Shown: positions 50,162-59,601, numbered from the stretch's first letter. The stretch is 64,000 nt of DNA from an uncultured Tateyamaria sp. (GCF_947497045.1 NZ_CANMEU010000010.1:89545-153544), one strand, 5' to 3'. The notes: generated from the sequence alone by a model not told the origin. Numbers and translations: made by a program.

Positions 50162-51791
50162 CGGCAGCCGCGAAAATCTCTCCACCCAGGACGGTGCCCC
50201 AGACCCTTGTGCCCTTCAGCCCGTCCACGCCCATGTCCAGCGGATCGTCTTCCAGCACCGCGAAATCAGCGCGTTTACCCGCTTCGATCGATCCGACCTC
50301 ACCATCAAGGTGCAATGTGTAGGCCGCGCCCAATGTGATCGCGTGGAGCGCCTGATCGAGCGTGATCTTCTCGCGCTCACCCAATATGCGGCCAGAGGCG
50401 GTTTTCCGGTTCATCGCACACCAGCCGGTGAAGAGCGGCCCCAATGGGGTGATCGGCGCATCCGAATGGATCGCAAAGGGCACATCAAGACGCGCAGCAG
50501 TGCCAGCGGCATTCATACGCTCGGCCCGCTCCGGCCCCACGGTCAGTTCGTAGTGCTGATCCCCCCAATAGTGGTGATGATTGGCAAACAGGTTCACGCA
50601 AAGGCCAAGTTCCTTGATCTGTTTGAACTGCGCAGTGTCCGCAAGTTGGCAATGCTGCAAGGTAAATCGGTGATCCGTTGCGGGATGTTTGCGCAATGCC
50701 TGCCGCATCGTGTCGATCACCAGTTGTGTGGCTTCATCCCCATTGGTGTGGCAATGCACGAGGATTCCCTTTGCCAAAGCATTTTCCAGAACATAGGCCA
50801 GCTGTTCGGGCGCGATGTACCAAAGCCCATTTGGGGCTCCATTGTAATAACCCGGTGCACGCAGGCGTGCCGAGAACCCCTGGATAGAGCCATCGACCAC
50901 AATTTTGATCCGTCCCAGACGCAGCTTATCGGTGCTTTTGGGCGCGAGGTCCTCAACATGTTTGATCAGATCTTCCGGGCTGACCCCATGATGAAAGCGC
51001 AAGGGGACAATACGGGCCGGGAACGTCTTGTTGCCAGTCACCTTGTGCATCAAGTTGACTGCATCCTCCGGAAGGCGGGCTGCAAGATCCGTTGCGGTTG
51101 TCACACCTGCCCGCACGCATAACTTGCCAAAGCGCCACATACCGCCCTCGTCACAGGCAAGCATGTCCCGGTCAAACCCCACATGGATGGACACGGGGCT
51201 CATAACATCGGGGCCCTTCAGCTCACCAGTGGGCAGACCGTCGGCCCCCAGCGGCACCCCTTCGTGATTGATACCCGGACGCAGCAGGCCCGCGAGTTCC
51301 AGCGCCTTGGTGTTCACGTTCATTATGTGGCCCGAGGCGTGCATGATCCCGATCGGACGCTCTGTCGAAATACTGTCGAGTTGCGCGCGGTTGACGCGTT
51401 GGTTGTCGAAATAGATCGGGTCGAGCGACCAAGCGGGAAGCGGCGCAGCCGGGTCATCCATCTTGGCCTCTGCCGCGGCAAGTTTGGCCAGAACCTCGTC
51501 CAGAGACGTGCAGCCTGCGTTCATCTCGCCTTCGGGCGACATCCGGTCAAAGAAGCCGACATAGGTATGGGACCACAGCGCCCCTTCCTGAAGATGGCAA
51601 TGCCCCTCAACAAAGCCGGGCATCAGAACTTTGTCAGCGAAATCAGTGTTTAACTCATAATCGCCCCAGCCTTCGAGATCGGACAGATTGCCCGCACCAA
51701 GGATGATGCCATCGCGAATTGCCACATGGGTGGTTTCGGGGTTTTGAGGGTTCATCGTCAGGATATTACGAGCGGCAAAAATCGTTATCAT
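50154..51791 (-). CDS. Amidohydrolase family 3 (YtcJ-like) metal-dependent hydrolase
   Basis: A 545-residue enzyme. FAARNILTMNP and VAIRDGIILGAG form the N-terminal beta sandwich, VLMPGFVEGHCHL carries the HxH metal site, and VHCHTNGDEATQLVID, FTLQHCQL, PFAIHSDAPI and AITLGAAYTLHLDGEVGSIEAGKRADFAVLEDDPL complete the barrel and C-terminal part. Family members hydrolyse N-formyl or N-acyl compounds and related amides. The start ATG 51789-51791 is preceded by GATGGA. It is divergent from a LysR gene and a dipeptide-type ABC importer; the importer probably brings in the substrate and the LysR protein controls both directions. Confidence 0.9.
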   Translation of the reverse strand: MITIFAARNILTMNPQNPETTHVAIRDGIILGAGNLSDLEGWGDYELNTDFADKVLMPGFVEGHCHLQEGALWSHTYVGFFDRMSPEGEMNAGCTSLDEVLAKLAAAEAKMDDPAAPLPAWSLDPIYFDNQRVNRAQLDSISTERPIGIMHASGHIMNVNTKALELAGLLRPGINHEGVPLGADGLPTGELKGPDVMSPVSIHVGFDRDMLACDEGGMWRFGKLCVRAGVTTATDLAARLPEDAVNLMHKVTGNKTFPARIVPLRFHHGVSPEDLIKHVEDLAPKSTDKLRLGRIKIVVDGSIQGFSARLRAPGYYNGAPNGLWYIAPEQLAYVLENALAKGILVHCHTNGDEATQLVIDTMRQALRKHPATDHRFTLQHCQLADTAQFKQIKELGLCVNLFANHHHYWGDQHYELTVGPERAERMNAAGTAARLDVPFAIHSDAPITPLGPLFTGWCAMNRKTASGRILGEREKITLDQALHAITLGAAYTLHLDGEVGSIEAGKRADFAVLEDDPLDMGVDGLKGTRVWGTVLGGEIFAAADV

Positions 51792-51897
51792 GGCAAAATC
51801 CATCGTGTTTCAGGGCGTGACCTCAGACTTAGGAGGTTTTCTTTCTCCCAAAAAGTAGATTTAATTGCCCATATCGACGTATTTTTTGGTGGAAGGC

Positions 51898-52839
51898 ATG
51901 CCGGGCAATCTGACACTCAAACAAATGCGGTATGTGGCAACGGCGGGACGACTGGGTTCCATTGCTGCCGCGGCCAAAGAACTGAGCATCTCGCAAAGTT
52001 CGATAACGTCAGCCATTGACGTCATCGAAGCCGAACTGGGGTTCGACATCTTTATGCGTGTGCCTGCCAAGGGCTTACAAAAGACCCGGGCCGGAACCGA
52101 AACACTGAAGTTGGTGGATAGATTCCTGGCGGACAGCCGTGAATTTGAATCGGAGCTCTACGCGCTCGGTGGTGCGATTACCGGCAGCATCCGGCTTGCC
52201 TGTTTTGCCACCGCCGCATCAATATTTCTGCCGTCAGCGATCAAACGCTTTCAGACGGACTATCCCAACGTTCAATTCGAGCTGGTCGAGGGCGACATGG
52301 ACAGCGTAATCGACTATCTTGATAGTGGTGCTGCGGACATCGCCTTTACCTATGAAGAAGTGACCGGGAACCACCATGCGTTTGATCCAATGGTGGACCT
52401 GCCGCATTACGCATTGGTCAACGATCAAGATGCCCTGGCGCGCCGGTCAGAAGTCAGCCTCGCTGATTTGCAGGATCGTCCCATGATCAACCTCAAACTG
52501 CACAAGTCGCGTCAGTACTATCCCGACTTATTCAAACGGGCAGGAATTGACGTGCGCATCGCGCACACATCATCCTCTGTTGAAATGATCCGCACCCTTG
52601 TCGCGTCGGGGTTTGGATTCTCGATCCTGAACGCACGCCCATTTTCAGACAAGGGCATCAATCGAGGGATCACCGTGTTACCCGTCACTGATTCAATTCC
52701 CGTGCGGCGCTTTGGCATTGTGACGCAGGCCCGCCAAACCTTGCCGCGATCGGTATTGAGTTTTATTGAATGTTGCCAAGGACTTCGCGACGAGGGCCTG
52801 TTCGAGCAGCTTGCCGTACGGGAAGTGGAAGCCAGCTAG
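51898..52839 (+). CDS. LysR-family transcriptional regulator
   Basis: A 313-residue regulator starting MPGNLTLKQMRYVATAGRLGSIAAAAKELSISQSSITSAIDVIEAELG in outline, with a winged helix and an effector domain of normal size (FATAASIFLPSAIKRFQ, GAADIAFTYEEV, LVASGFGFSILN). ATG 51898 fits the family's start; an ATG at 51865 adds 11 residues and cannot be excluded. It separates the amidohydrolase/CobW operon (minus) from the ABC importer (plus), the classical place for a local activator. The inducer is probably the imported compound. Confidence 0.9.
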   Translation: MPGNLTLKQMRYVATAGRLGSIAAAAKELSISQSSITSAIDVIEAELGFDIFMRVPAKGLQKTRAGTETLKLVDRFLADSREFESELYALGGAITGSIRLACFATAASIFLPSAIKRFQTDYPNVQFELVEGDMDSVIDYLDSGAADIAFTYEEVTGNHHAFDPMVDLPHYALVNDQDALARRSEVSLADLQDRPMINLKLHKSRQYYPDLFKRAGIDVRIAHTSSSVEMIRTLVASGFGFSILNARPFSDKGINRGITVLPVTDSIPVRRFGIVTQARQTLPRSVLSFIECCQGLRDEGLFEQLAVREVEAS

Positions 52840-52945
52840 AAACCATGTTTTTTGGTGTATTCAAGCGTATTAAATCTATTTTTCCGAAGGATCGGATCAT
52901 CCTACGCTCTTTCCAATAATAATCATATCAACGGGAGAAATCTGG

Positions 52946-54526
52946 ATGAAGACACGTGTCCTGACCAAATTGGCAATGGCCGTCGGCGGCGCTGCCATGT
53001 TGTGTTCAACCGCAATGGCCGAAGAACCGGTGCGCGGCGGAACACTTGTGACAACCCTGCCGCAAACACCGCGCCACCTGAACCCGGCCGTTCAGTCCGG
53101 GATTGTTACCGGCGCGCCCGGTGCGCAGCTCTTTGCGGCCCCTTTGCGCTATGACGAAGACTGGACACCCCAGCCTTATCTCGCGGAAAGCTGGGAATGG
53201 TCCGATGATGGCCTGTCGATGACATTGAAGCTGGTGCAAGACGCCCGTTTCCATGACGGAGAGCCGATCACCTCTGAAGATGTCGCCTTCTCGGTTGACA
53301 CGATCAAGGCGAACCACCCGTTCAAGACGATGTTTGGCGTTGTCGAAACGGTAGAAACGCCAGACGCACATACCGCGGTTCTGAAACTGTCCCAGCCCCA
53401 CCCGGCGCTTTTGCTGGCGATGTCATCACAACTGATGCCCATCATCCCAAAGCACATCTACGGCGACGGGCAGGATCCCAAGGCGCATCCACGCAATGGT
53501 CAGGATGTGGTCGGATCGGGCCCGTTCAAATTTGTTGAATTCACGGCAGATCAGCAGGTTATCCTGGAACGCAACGATGATTTCTTCATTGAGGGACGCC
53601 CCTATCTGGACCGGATCGTCTATCGCATCATCAAGGATGCCTCCGCCCGTGCCATTGGGATGGAGAATGGCGAGTTGCACATGACGACCTTCGAAAACAC
53701 GGTGCGCAATATCAAACGCATGAGTGAGAATGAGAACCTTGTCGCAACCGATGAAGGCTATGCAGCGATTGGTCCGATCAACTGGTTGGCGTTCAATACC
53801 GGTTCTGACGGTCCTTTGGCTGACAAGCGGGTGCGTCAAGCGATTGCCTACGCGGTCGACAAGAAGTTCATTCTTGATGCGATCATGCTGGGGCTCAGCC
53901 AGGACGCAAAGACCGGCATTCACCCCGGCTCGCCGCTGTATTATCCGGATGTGAACGGCTATGATCTGGATCTCGACAAGGCAAATGCGCTTTTGGACGA
54001 GGCTGGCTATCCTGCTGACAGCAGCGGCACACGGTTTTCCTTGACCATTGACCACGGCAACCCGACGACGAAACCACAGGCTGAATTTACCAAGGCATCA
54101 CTGGCCAAGATCGGCATTGATGTCACTGTAAACTCCTTTGTGGATTTCCCGACCTGGGCCAACAAGATCTCGAACCATGATTTTGATATGACGTGGGATA
54201 CGGTGTTCAACTGGGGCGACCCGGTGATCGGCGTCCACCGCACCTATGACAGCCAGAACATTAAGGAAGGCGTGATCTGGTCGAACACACAGCAGTATCA
54301 GAACGCCGAGATTGATCGGATCATGGACGAGGCCGGTCAGGAGATTGACCCCGAAAAGCGGGCGGCCCTGTACAAGGAATTCCAGGAAATCCTTGCGGAG
54401 GACCTGCCTGTATATTGGACCAACACGCTGCCTTACCACACGATCTACAACAACAAGGTGGGCAATCCGCCACTTGGCATCTGGGCGTCCTCGTCGCCTT
54501 ATGATCTGGTCTTCTTGAAAGAGTAG
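52946..54526 (+). CDS. ABC importer substrate-binding protein, dipeptide/oligopeptide type (SBP_bac_5)
   Basis: A 526-residue periplasmic protein with a Sec signal peptide (KLAMAVGGAAMLCSTAMA, then EEPVRGG). The family-5 features GGTLVTTLPQTPRHLNPAVQ, YLAESWEWSDDGLSMTLKL, FHDGEPITSEDVAFSVD and VGSGPFKFVEF are visible. It binds peptides or similar amide compounds and gives them to the permeases downstream. GGGAG lies before ATG 52946. A GC-rich hairpin lies between this gene and the first permease, as expected for higher expression of the binding protein. Confidence 0.94.
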   Translation: MKTRVLTKLAMAVGGAAMLCSTAMAEEPVRGGTLVTTLPQTPRHLNPAVQSGIVTGAPGAQLFAAPLRYDEDWTPQPYLAESWEWSDDGLSMTLKLVQDARFHDGEPITSEDVAFSVDTIKANHPFKTMFGVVETVETPDAHTAVLKLSQPHPALLLAMSSQLMPIIPKHIYGDGQDPKAHPRNGQDVVGSGPFKFVEFTADQQVILERNDDFFIEGRPYLDRIVYRIIKDASARAIGMENGELHMTTFENTVRNIKRMSENENLVATDEGYAAIGPINWLAFNTGSDGPLADKRVRQAIAYAVDKKFILDAIMLGLSQDAKTGIHPGSPLYYPDVNGYDLDLDKANALLDEAGYPADSSGTRFSLTIDHGNPTTKPQAEFTKASLAKIGIDVTVNSFVDFPTWANKISNHDFDMTWDTVFNWGDPVIGVHRTYDSQNIKEGVIWSNTQQYQNAEIDRIMDEAGQEIDPEKRAALYKEFQEILAEDLPVYWTNTLPYHTIYNNKVGNPPLGIWASSSPYDLVFLKE

Positions 54527-54547
54527 TCGCCAAACAACTGCTTTGAC

Positions 54548-54575
54548 GTCCCTCCCCCATTGATGGGGGGGGGAC
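54548..54575 (+). terminator. GC-rich hairpin between binding-protein and permease genes
   Basis: The arms 54548-54558 and 54565-54575 (GTC..CCCCC and GGGGG..GAC) pair over 11 bases with one G-U and enclose ATTGAT; ATTTTA follows. It is probably a transcript-stabilising or attenuating hairpin, not a full stop, because the permease genes have no other promoter space. Confidence 0.7.
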
Positions 54576-54591
54576 ATTTTACGGGGTGCTT

Positions 54592-55569
54592 ATGAACATT
54601 CTAAAGGTTTTGGCACAACGGCTGTCTTATGCGCTTGCGCTGCTGATCGCTGTTCTTGTGCTGAATTTCACGATGATCAACCTCGCTCCGGGCGATGTCG
54701 TGGACACAATTGCTGCCGATATGGGCGGCGCAAGCGCCGAGTTGATGGAACAGATCCGTACCGAATACGGGTTGGACAAACCCATCATCGTGCAGCTTGG
54801 CAATTATGTTTGGCGGGTCCTGCAATTCGATCTCGGGCATTCGTACTTTTACAACCGCCCCGTGACCGAGATGATTTTTGAGCGATTGCCCGCAACATTG
54901 CTGTTGGTGTTCTCGGCGCAAATCTTTGCGCTGATCCTGGGCATCTTGTTGGGCGTCTTTGCCGCCATTCGCCCAAACGGCATCCTGAGCCATATCGTGA
55001 CCCTTTTCGCATTGTTCGGATATGCAGCCCCGGTGTTTTGGACCGGGATTCTGCTGCTCATTGCGTTTTCACTGAATATCCCGCTTTTCCCGGTTGCAGG
55101 GATGCGAGATGTCACCATAGACGGTGGCTTCTTCCCGCAGGCGCTGTCGGTCGCGCATCACCTTGTCTTGCCAATGCTGTCTCTTGGGTCGATCTTTATC
55201 GCGCTTTATTCACGACTGTGCCGCGCATCCATGCTGGAGGTTCTTGGCTCCGACTACATTCGTACCGCCAAGGCCAAAGGGCTGAGCCCGCGCGACGTCA
55301 CATTGAAGCATGGTTTGAAAAACGCCCTGCCACCGGTTGTCACCCTGGCGGGACTGCAATTCTCTGCCGTGATTTCAGGCGCTGTCCTGGTTGAATCGGT
55401 GTTTTCCTGGCCGGGGCTTGGGCAACTTGCGCTTACGTCCATCCTTGCACGCGACACACCGACCATTCTGGGCATCCTGTTTTTCTCGGCGCTTGTCGTG
55501 ATCATCGGCAACCTTCTGACCGACCTTGCCCTGCGCCTGATTGATCCCCGCATCCGGAAAAGCACATGA
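54592..55569 (+). CDS. ABC importer permease, DppB family
   Basis: A 325-residue inner-membrane permease starting with a long first helix (YALALLIAVLVLNFTMINLAPGD in parts) and the DppB-type loop GGASAELMEQIRTEYGLDKPI. The EAA cytosolic loop reads YIRTAKAKGLSPRDVTLKHGLKNAL. It pairs with the DppC-type permease that overlaps it by four bases (ATGA). I chose ATG 54592, six bases after ACGGGG; GTG 54586 is an alternative. Confidence 0.94.
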   Translation: MNILKVLAQRLSYALALLIAVLVLNFTMINLAPGDVVDTIAADMGGASAELMEQIRTEYGLDKPIIVQLGNYVWRVLQFDLGHSYFYNRPVTEMIFERLPATLLLVFSAQIFALILGILLGVFAAIRPNGILSHIVTLFALFGYAAPVFWTGILLLIAFSLNIPLFPVAGMRDVTIDGGFFPQALSVAHHLVLPMLSLGSIFIALYSRLCRASMLEVLGSDYIRTAKAKGLSPRDVTLKHGLKNALPPVVTLAGLQFSAVISGAVLVESVFSWPGLGQLALTSILARDTPTILGILFFSALVVIIGNLLTDLALRLIDPRIRKST

Positions 55570-56432
55570 GTGAAAACACCGTTATCAAAGCCCGGTCCCC
55601 GTTTGCCGAAGCCTTCGGGATGTTCCGCCGCAATCACGCGGCAATGGCCGGGCTGTTCATGCTCTTTTTGATCGGCGGGATCGCGATCTTTGGGCCCATG
55701 ATCTATCCGGGCAACCCCTTTGATATGGTGTGGGTGCCGTTCACCCCACCGGGCCAGGAAGGTTACCTGCTTGGCACCGATTATCTGGGCCGGGATCTGC
55801 TTTCGATGCTCATTCATGGTGCGCGGGTAACACTGACCGTTGGCTTGGCCGCTGCCTTCGTGACGGTCACCATTGGCATCACGGTTGGTGCGCTGGCTGG
55901 TTTCTATCGCGGTTGGGTCGAAGAAATCCTGATGCGTCTGACCGAATTTTTTCAGGTCCTCCCGACACTTCTGTTCTCAATGGTCATTGTTGCCCTCTTC
56001 GGAGCGTCATTGCTGATGATTACAATCGCAATCGGCCTGGTCAGTTGGCCCGCTGTGGCACGGATCACACGTGCCGAGTTCTTGCGCATCCGGGAACTGG
56101 AATATGTGAAAGCCGCGCGCGCAGGTGGCGTGCGGGACAACCGGCTTATCTTTGGTGTGATCCTGCCCAATGCATTACCCCCGATCATCGTGCAGGCGGC
56201 CCTGATGGTGGGGTCCGCCATCCTGTTCGAAGCAGGTCTGAGTTTTCTTGGGCTGACCGATCCGAACGTCGCAAGCTGGGGTCAGATCATCGGCTCAAAC
56301 CGGCAATATATCCTTGATGCAAGCTATACCGTCACGGTTCCGGGCATTGCCATCTTCATCACCGTGCTTGCCGTCAGCCTTGTCGGCGACGGGCTGAACG
56401 ACGCCCTGAACCCTAAATTGAGAGAGCGCTGA
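55566..56432 (+). CDS. ABC importer permease, DppC family
   Basis: A 288-residue permease with the DppC N-terminal tail (FGMFRRNHAAMAGLFMLFLIGGIAIFGP in parts), the LGTDYLGRDLLSMLIHGARVTLTVGL region and the EAA loop YVKAARAGGVRDNRLIFGVILPNALP. With the DppB-type protein it forms the membrane channel of the importer. Overlaps on the left (ATGA) and two bases of spacing to the ATPase gene on the right show translational coupling. Confidence 0.94.
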   Translation: MSENTVIKARSPFAEAFGMFRRNHAAMAGLFMLFLIGGIAIFGPMIYPGNPFDMVWVPFTPPGQEGYLLGTDYLGRDLLSMLIHGARVTLTVGLAAAFVTVTIGITVGALAGFYRGWVEEILMRLTEFFQVLPTLLFSMVIVALFGASLLMITIAIGLVSWPAVARITRAEFLRIRELEYVKAARAGGVRDNRLIFGVILPNALPPIIVQAALMVGSAILFEAGLSFLGLTDPNVASWGQIIGSNRQYILDASYTVTVPGIAIFITVLAVSLVGDGLNDALNPKLRER

Positions 56433-56434
56433 CC

Positions 56435-58075
56435 ATGCCGCTATTGTCAGTCGAAGACTTACGGGTCGAACTTGCGACACGCGGCGGGATGGTGCCTGTC
56501 GTGGACGCGTTGTCCCTACATGTCGAACCGGGAGAGACGCTCAGTATTGTTGGCGAGTCTGGCAGCGGCAAATCCATGACAGCACTGGCGATCATGGGGC
56601 TGTTGCCGCGCATCGGACACATTGCAAAGGGCCGTATCCTTTTCGAAGGTCAGGATCTGACCCAAATGGAAGACAGCGCGCTGCGTGATATCCGCGGCAA
56701 TCAGATCGGGATGATCTTTCAGGAACCGATGACCTCGCTGAACCCGGTTTACACCGTTGGCGAACAGATCGCGGAAGTGTTGCGCCGCCATCAGGGGTTA
56801 AGCCAAACCGACGCATGGTCCCGCGCCATCGAGCTTTTGGATGCGGTGCACATTCCCAATTCCAGGCGCCGCGCTGCAACATATCCACATGAAATGTCAG
56901 GGGGACAGCGGCAACGAGTGATGATTGCAATGGCGCTGGCATGTCAGCCCAAGATCCTGATCGCAGACGAACCGACGACCGCGCTTGATGTGACCGTACA
57001 GGCCGAGATTTTCGACCTCATGCGTGAGTTGTCGCGCGAGATGCAAACGGCCACGATTCTGATTACCCATGACATGGGCGTTGTTGCCGAAATGGCGGAC
57101 CGGATTGTTGTCATGCTCAAAGGTGAGAAAGTGGATGGCGGTCGCGTGCACGATCTTCTGCAAAACCCGCAACACAGCTACACCAAATCCCTGATCGCAA
57201 GCGTGCCACATCTGACAAGTGAAACACTTGATACCACCGCGCGCACAGACGAACACGATACCCCCTTGCTGCGCGTCAGAGACCTCACCGTGCAATTCCC
57301 GGTGAAAAAGGGATTTGGCAAACGCGAGATGTTTACGGCGGTGAACGGAATCAGCTTTGATATCGCCAAGGGCAAGACACTGGCACTGGTCGGTGAAAGT
57401 GGATCGGGAAAGACCACCGCAGCCCTCGCCGTGGCCCGCCTCGTCGATGCGCAATCGGGCGAAATCACACTGGACGGCACCGATGTTCTGGCACTGGAGG
57501 GTGAAGCGCTCCGTCGGGCGCGCGCGAAAGTGCAGGTCATTTTCCAGGACCCCTATTCCTCACTCAACCCCCGTTTGCGCGCCGGTGCGATTGTCAGTGA
57601 GCCATTAGACAATCTGGGAACCTACCCCGTCACAGACCGGCCTGCGCGTGCGGCGGAGCTGTTCGAACAGGTGGGCCTGACGCCCGACCAGATGAACCTT
57701 TTCCCGCATCAGTTCTCGGGCGGTCAACGACAGCGTATCGGGATTGCCCGCGCACTTGCCACAAACCCGTCTCTGATCATTTGTGACGAGGCGGTTTCGG
57801 CGCTTGATGTGATCATTCAGGCGCAAATCCTCGACCTGCTCAAAGACCTGCAACGTGATCTCGATTTGACATATCTGTTCATCAGCCACGATCTTGGCGT
57901 CGTGCAGCAGATGTGTGACGATGTTGCGGTCATGTATATGGGCGACATCGTGGAGCGTGGGACACGAAACGCTGTTTTTGCAGACCCCAAACAGGATTAC
58001 ACCCGTCGCTTGCTTGCTGCGGTCCCCTCTATTGAGCGTGCACAGCACAAGCTGGGCCTTGATCAGCCAATCTGA
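56435..58075 (+). CDS. Fused dipeptide-type ABC ATPase (DppD-DppF fusion)
   Basis: A 546-residue protein with two complete ATPase domains in tandem. The first has GESGSGKSMTAL, MSGGQRQRVMIAMALA and ILIADEPTTALDV. The second, from about residue 275, has GESGSGKTTAAL, FSGGQRQRIGIARALA and LIICDEAVSALDV. Both have the oligopeptide-binding C-terminal region. One fused chain replaces the two separate ATPases of Dpp/Opp systems, an arrangement common in Rhodobacteraceae and Rhizobiales. It energises the importer formed by the genes upstream and ends the operon. Confidence 0.95.
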   Translation: MPLLSVEDLRVELATRGGMVPVVDALSLHVEPGETLSIVGESGSGKSMTALAIMGLLPRIGHIAKGRILFEGQDLTQMEDSALRDIRGNQIGMIFQEPMTSLNPVYTVGEQIAEVLRRHQGLSQTDAWSRAIELLDAVHIPNSRRRAATYPHEMSGGQRQRVMIAMALACQPKILIADEPTTALDVTVQAEIFDLMRELSREMQTATILITHDMGVVAEMADRIVVMLKGEKVDGGRVHDLLQNPQHSYTKSLIASVPHLTSETLDTTARTDEHDTPLLRVRDLTVQFPVKKGFGKREMFTAVNGISFDIAKGKTLALVGESGSGKTTAALAVARLVDAQSGEITLDGTDVLALEGEALRRARAKVQVIFQDPYSSLNPRLRAGAIVSEPLDNLGTYPVTDRPARAAELFEQVGLTPDQMNLFPHQFSGGQRQRIGIARALATNPSLIICDEAVSALDVIIQAQILDLLKDLQRDLDLTYLFISHDLGVVQQMCDDVAVMYMGDIVERGTRNAVFADPKQDYTRRLLAAVPSIERAQHKLGLDQPI

Positions 58076-58217
58076 CGGAGCCGGTTTGAAGGCTGGTGTC
58101 GCTGTCCAATCAGGTGCCGTTGCCACCAAGACGGTGACCTTTGCAATCAATGCATCTGAGCCCGCCTCGACCCGCCGCCGCGCATCGCATGTTCCAAGCC
58201 CAGATGACAAAGTGTTT

Positions 58218-58562
58218 GCGCATTTTTGCGACATCGAAGAACCGACAAAGATACGCTGTTCCGTCGCTGAGAGAAACAGCATCCTCTAGCAGATGACGAG
58301 GTCGAAAACACATAGGGCGTTGAACCGGCATGAAGCACAGTCGGCACACCCATAATGCCTTCAGCTGCCAGACACGGAGTCCACCAGACACTATTCATCG
58401 TCAGTCCGGCCGCAGCAGAAAGAGCTGCACTTGCCAAAATGGACACGACGATCACAACCATGAATTCCGAGGACTTAGCCTACCACGAGGCAATGGGTTT
58501 TCGAACTCACCAAACGCTGAACGGCAAAATCTGCCAGTGTTTCAACTTGGCTAGATCAGGCG
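58218..58562 (+). pseudogene. Degraded GNAT acetyltransferase
   Basis: Three separated frames reproduce the order of the intact GNAT protein at 46483-46944. CDIEEPTKIRCSVAE (near 58230) corresponds to YIDHPDQIRCSIAV, TVGTPIMPSAARHGV (near 58345) to GIIGTHVRPSAARRGV, and LAYHEAMGFRTHQTLNGKICQCF (58472-58545) to IAYYEAIGFRTCRT. Stops and shifts between them preclude a protein. It follows the ABC operon without an obvious promoter. The match shows that two GNAT genes of one subfamily once lay within 12 kb. Confidence 0.65.
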
Positions 58563-58640
58563 ATCAAAGATACAGACGCATCTTTCCTAGACGGCACCGG
58601 CAATGAAAGAGTGGGCTCAGTTTCGCATTGTGTGACTGTC

Positions 58641-59213
58641 TCAGTCTTCTGTTGGGCGCTTTATTGGTGCAGTCTCAAGTGGCATTGGCATCTCGAACTG
58701 CCCTGCCACCTCCCGTGCAATCTCCGCAGGCTGTGCTGCCTCGGTTGAGTAGCTCAAACAAGCCGCTCGCGGCACTGGAACAAAGTTGTTTCCGGCGAGA
58801 TAGCGCGCCAGGCCGTCCACGGTCGATAGTTTACCACGCTTCACCCGGTCGGGTGCCACGACGCGGTGCCTCAAGGTCTGCTCCGAGCAGGACAGATGTA
58901 CATAGTCTACCTGACCGCCAAACTCCCCTACCGCGCGTTCGTAATCCTCAAGCAGCGGCAGGTCGTCGGGATGGCTATAGGCTGCGGTGGTAATCAGCAC
59001 CTTCACATCCGCCCGAGCCGCACCGCGCAACGTAGCGACCCGCACATCATGCACCAGATCCCAGAAGCCCGGCGCGCTGAAGCTGAATACGTTGCGTGCC
59101 AAATCAATGGTCAGGTGATTATCTACCAATGGCACACCCGTCAGATCAGACAGCGCGCGCGCCACGGTCAGCTTACCCACCGCCGGGGCACCATGAAACA
59201 GGATCAATCGCAT
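58641..59213 (-). CDS. P-loop AAA/kinase-like ATPase
   Basis: A 190-residue protein beginning MRLILFHGAPAVGKLTVARAL with a Walker A motif (GAPAVGKLT) and a DNHLTIDLARNVF segment. LITTAAYSHPDDLPLLEDYE and VDYVHLSCSEQTLRHRVV look like the adenylate-kinase/shikimate-kinase fold used for small-molecule phosphorylation. Related stand-alone proteins are annotated only as AAA-family ATPases. The start ATG 59211-59213 is preceded by AGAGG. It is probably monocistronic, and the hairpin at 59258-59299 isolates it from the small gene upstream. Confidence 0.78.
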   Translation of the reverse strand: MRLILFHGAPAVGKLTVARALSDLTGVPLVDNHLTIDLARNVFSFSAPGFWDLVHDVRVATLRGAARADVKVLITTAAYSHPDDLPLLEDYERAVGEFGGQVDYVHLSCSEQTLRHRVVAPDRVKRGKLSTVDGLARYLAGNNFVPVPRAACLSYSTEAAQPAEIAREVAGQFEMPMPLETAPIKRPTED

Positions 59214-59257
59214 AATAACCTCTTGGCTTGAACAGTTAGTCGTCACCTCTGTAAAGG

Positions 59258-59299
59258 CAGCCTGGCGGACCTTCGGGCAACCCGAAGCCCGCCAGGCTG
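59258..59299 (-). terminator. Strong nested hairpin
   Basis: The outer arms CAGCCTGGCGG (59258-59268) and CCGCCAGGCTG (59289-59299) enclose an inner stem of CTTCGGG and CCCGAAG. It lies just after the stop of the DUF1127-like gene (minus strand) and is probably its transcript end. Confidence 0.75.
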
Positions 59300-59300
59300 G

Positions 59301-59504
59301 TCAAAAGGGAAGCCGATGGCGCACCGGCGGTGGGCGTTCAACCTCTGGCGGGAGGCCAACATCTTTCTTCAGGTAGTCTGGCAACTCAACGTGCCCACGC
59401 AGAACGGGATGCTCACTGCGGGGGCGTCGCGCCAGAATAAACAACAGCCGCAGCAAGAGGCCACGCGAACGGCTGAGTGGGATATAAAGGGATAAGTTTG
59501 GCAT
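59301..59504 (-). CDS. Small basic protein, DUF1127/YjiS-like tail
   Basis: A 67-residue Arg-rich protein, MPNLSLYIPLSRSRGLLL at the start and DYLKKDVGLPPEVERPPPV near the end. The DYLKKDVGL pattern resembles the short DUF1127 (YjiS-like) proteins, which in Rhodobacteraceae bind RNA and sit in small-RNA loci. ATGGAGAG gives a good ribosome site before ATG 59502-59504. A strong hairpin follows immediately and a separate terminator lies upstream, so it is a single-gene unit. The family assignment is by eye and tentative. Confidence 0.55.
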   Translation of the reverse strand: MPNLSLYIPLSRSRGLLLRLLFILARRPRSEHPVLRGHVELPDYLKKDVGLPPEVERPPPVRHRLPF

Positions 59505-59549
59505 TGTTCTCTCCATGGATTATGGAAAGCCGCCACATGAGGAAAACAC

Positions 59550-59576
59550 AAAAAAGGCCGCTCACGAGGCGGCCTT
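59550..59576 (-). terminator. Rho-independent terminator after micro-ORF
   Basis: On the minus strand AAGGCCGC (59569-59576) and GCGGCCTT (59554-59561) form the stem and a run of T residues follows at 59551-59555. Confidence 0.8.
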
Positions 59577-59601
59577 CAGATCGGAAACCTGTCAGACCGC
59601 T

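Noticed and set aside
54541..54591. Full transcription stop between binding-protein and permease genes
   Set aside because: The hairpin lacks a T run and the permease genes have no space for a promoter, so partial attenuation or RNA protection is more likely.
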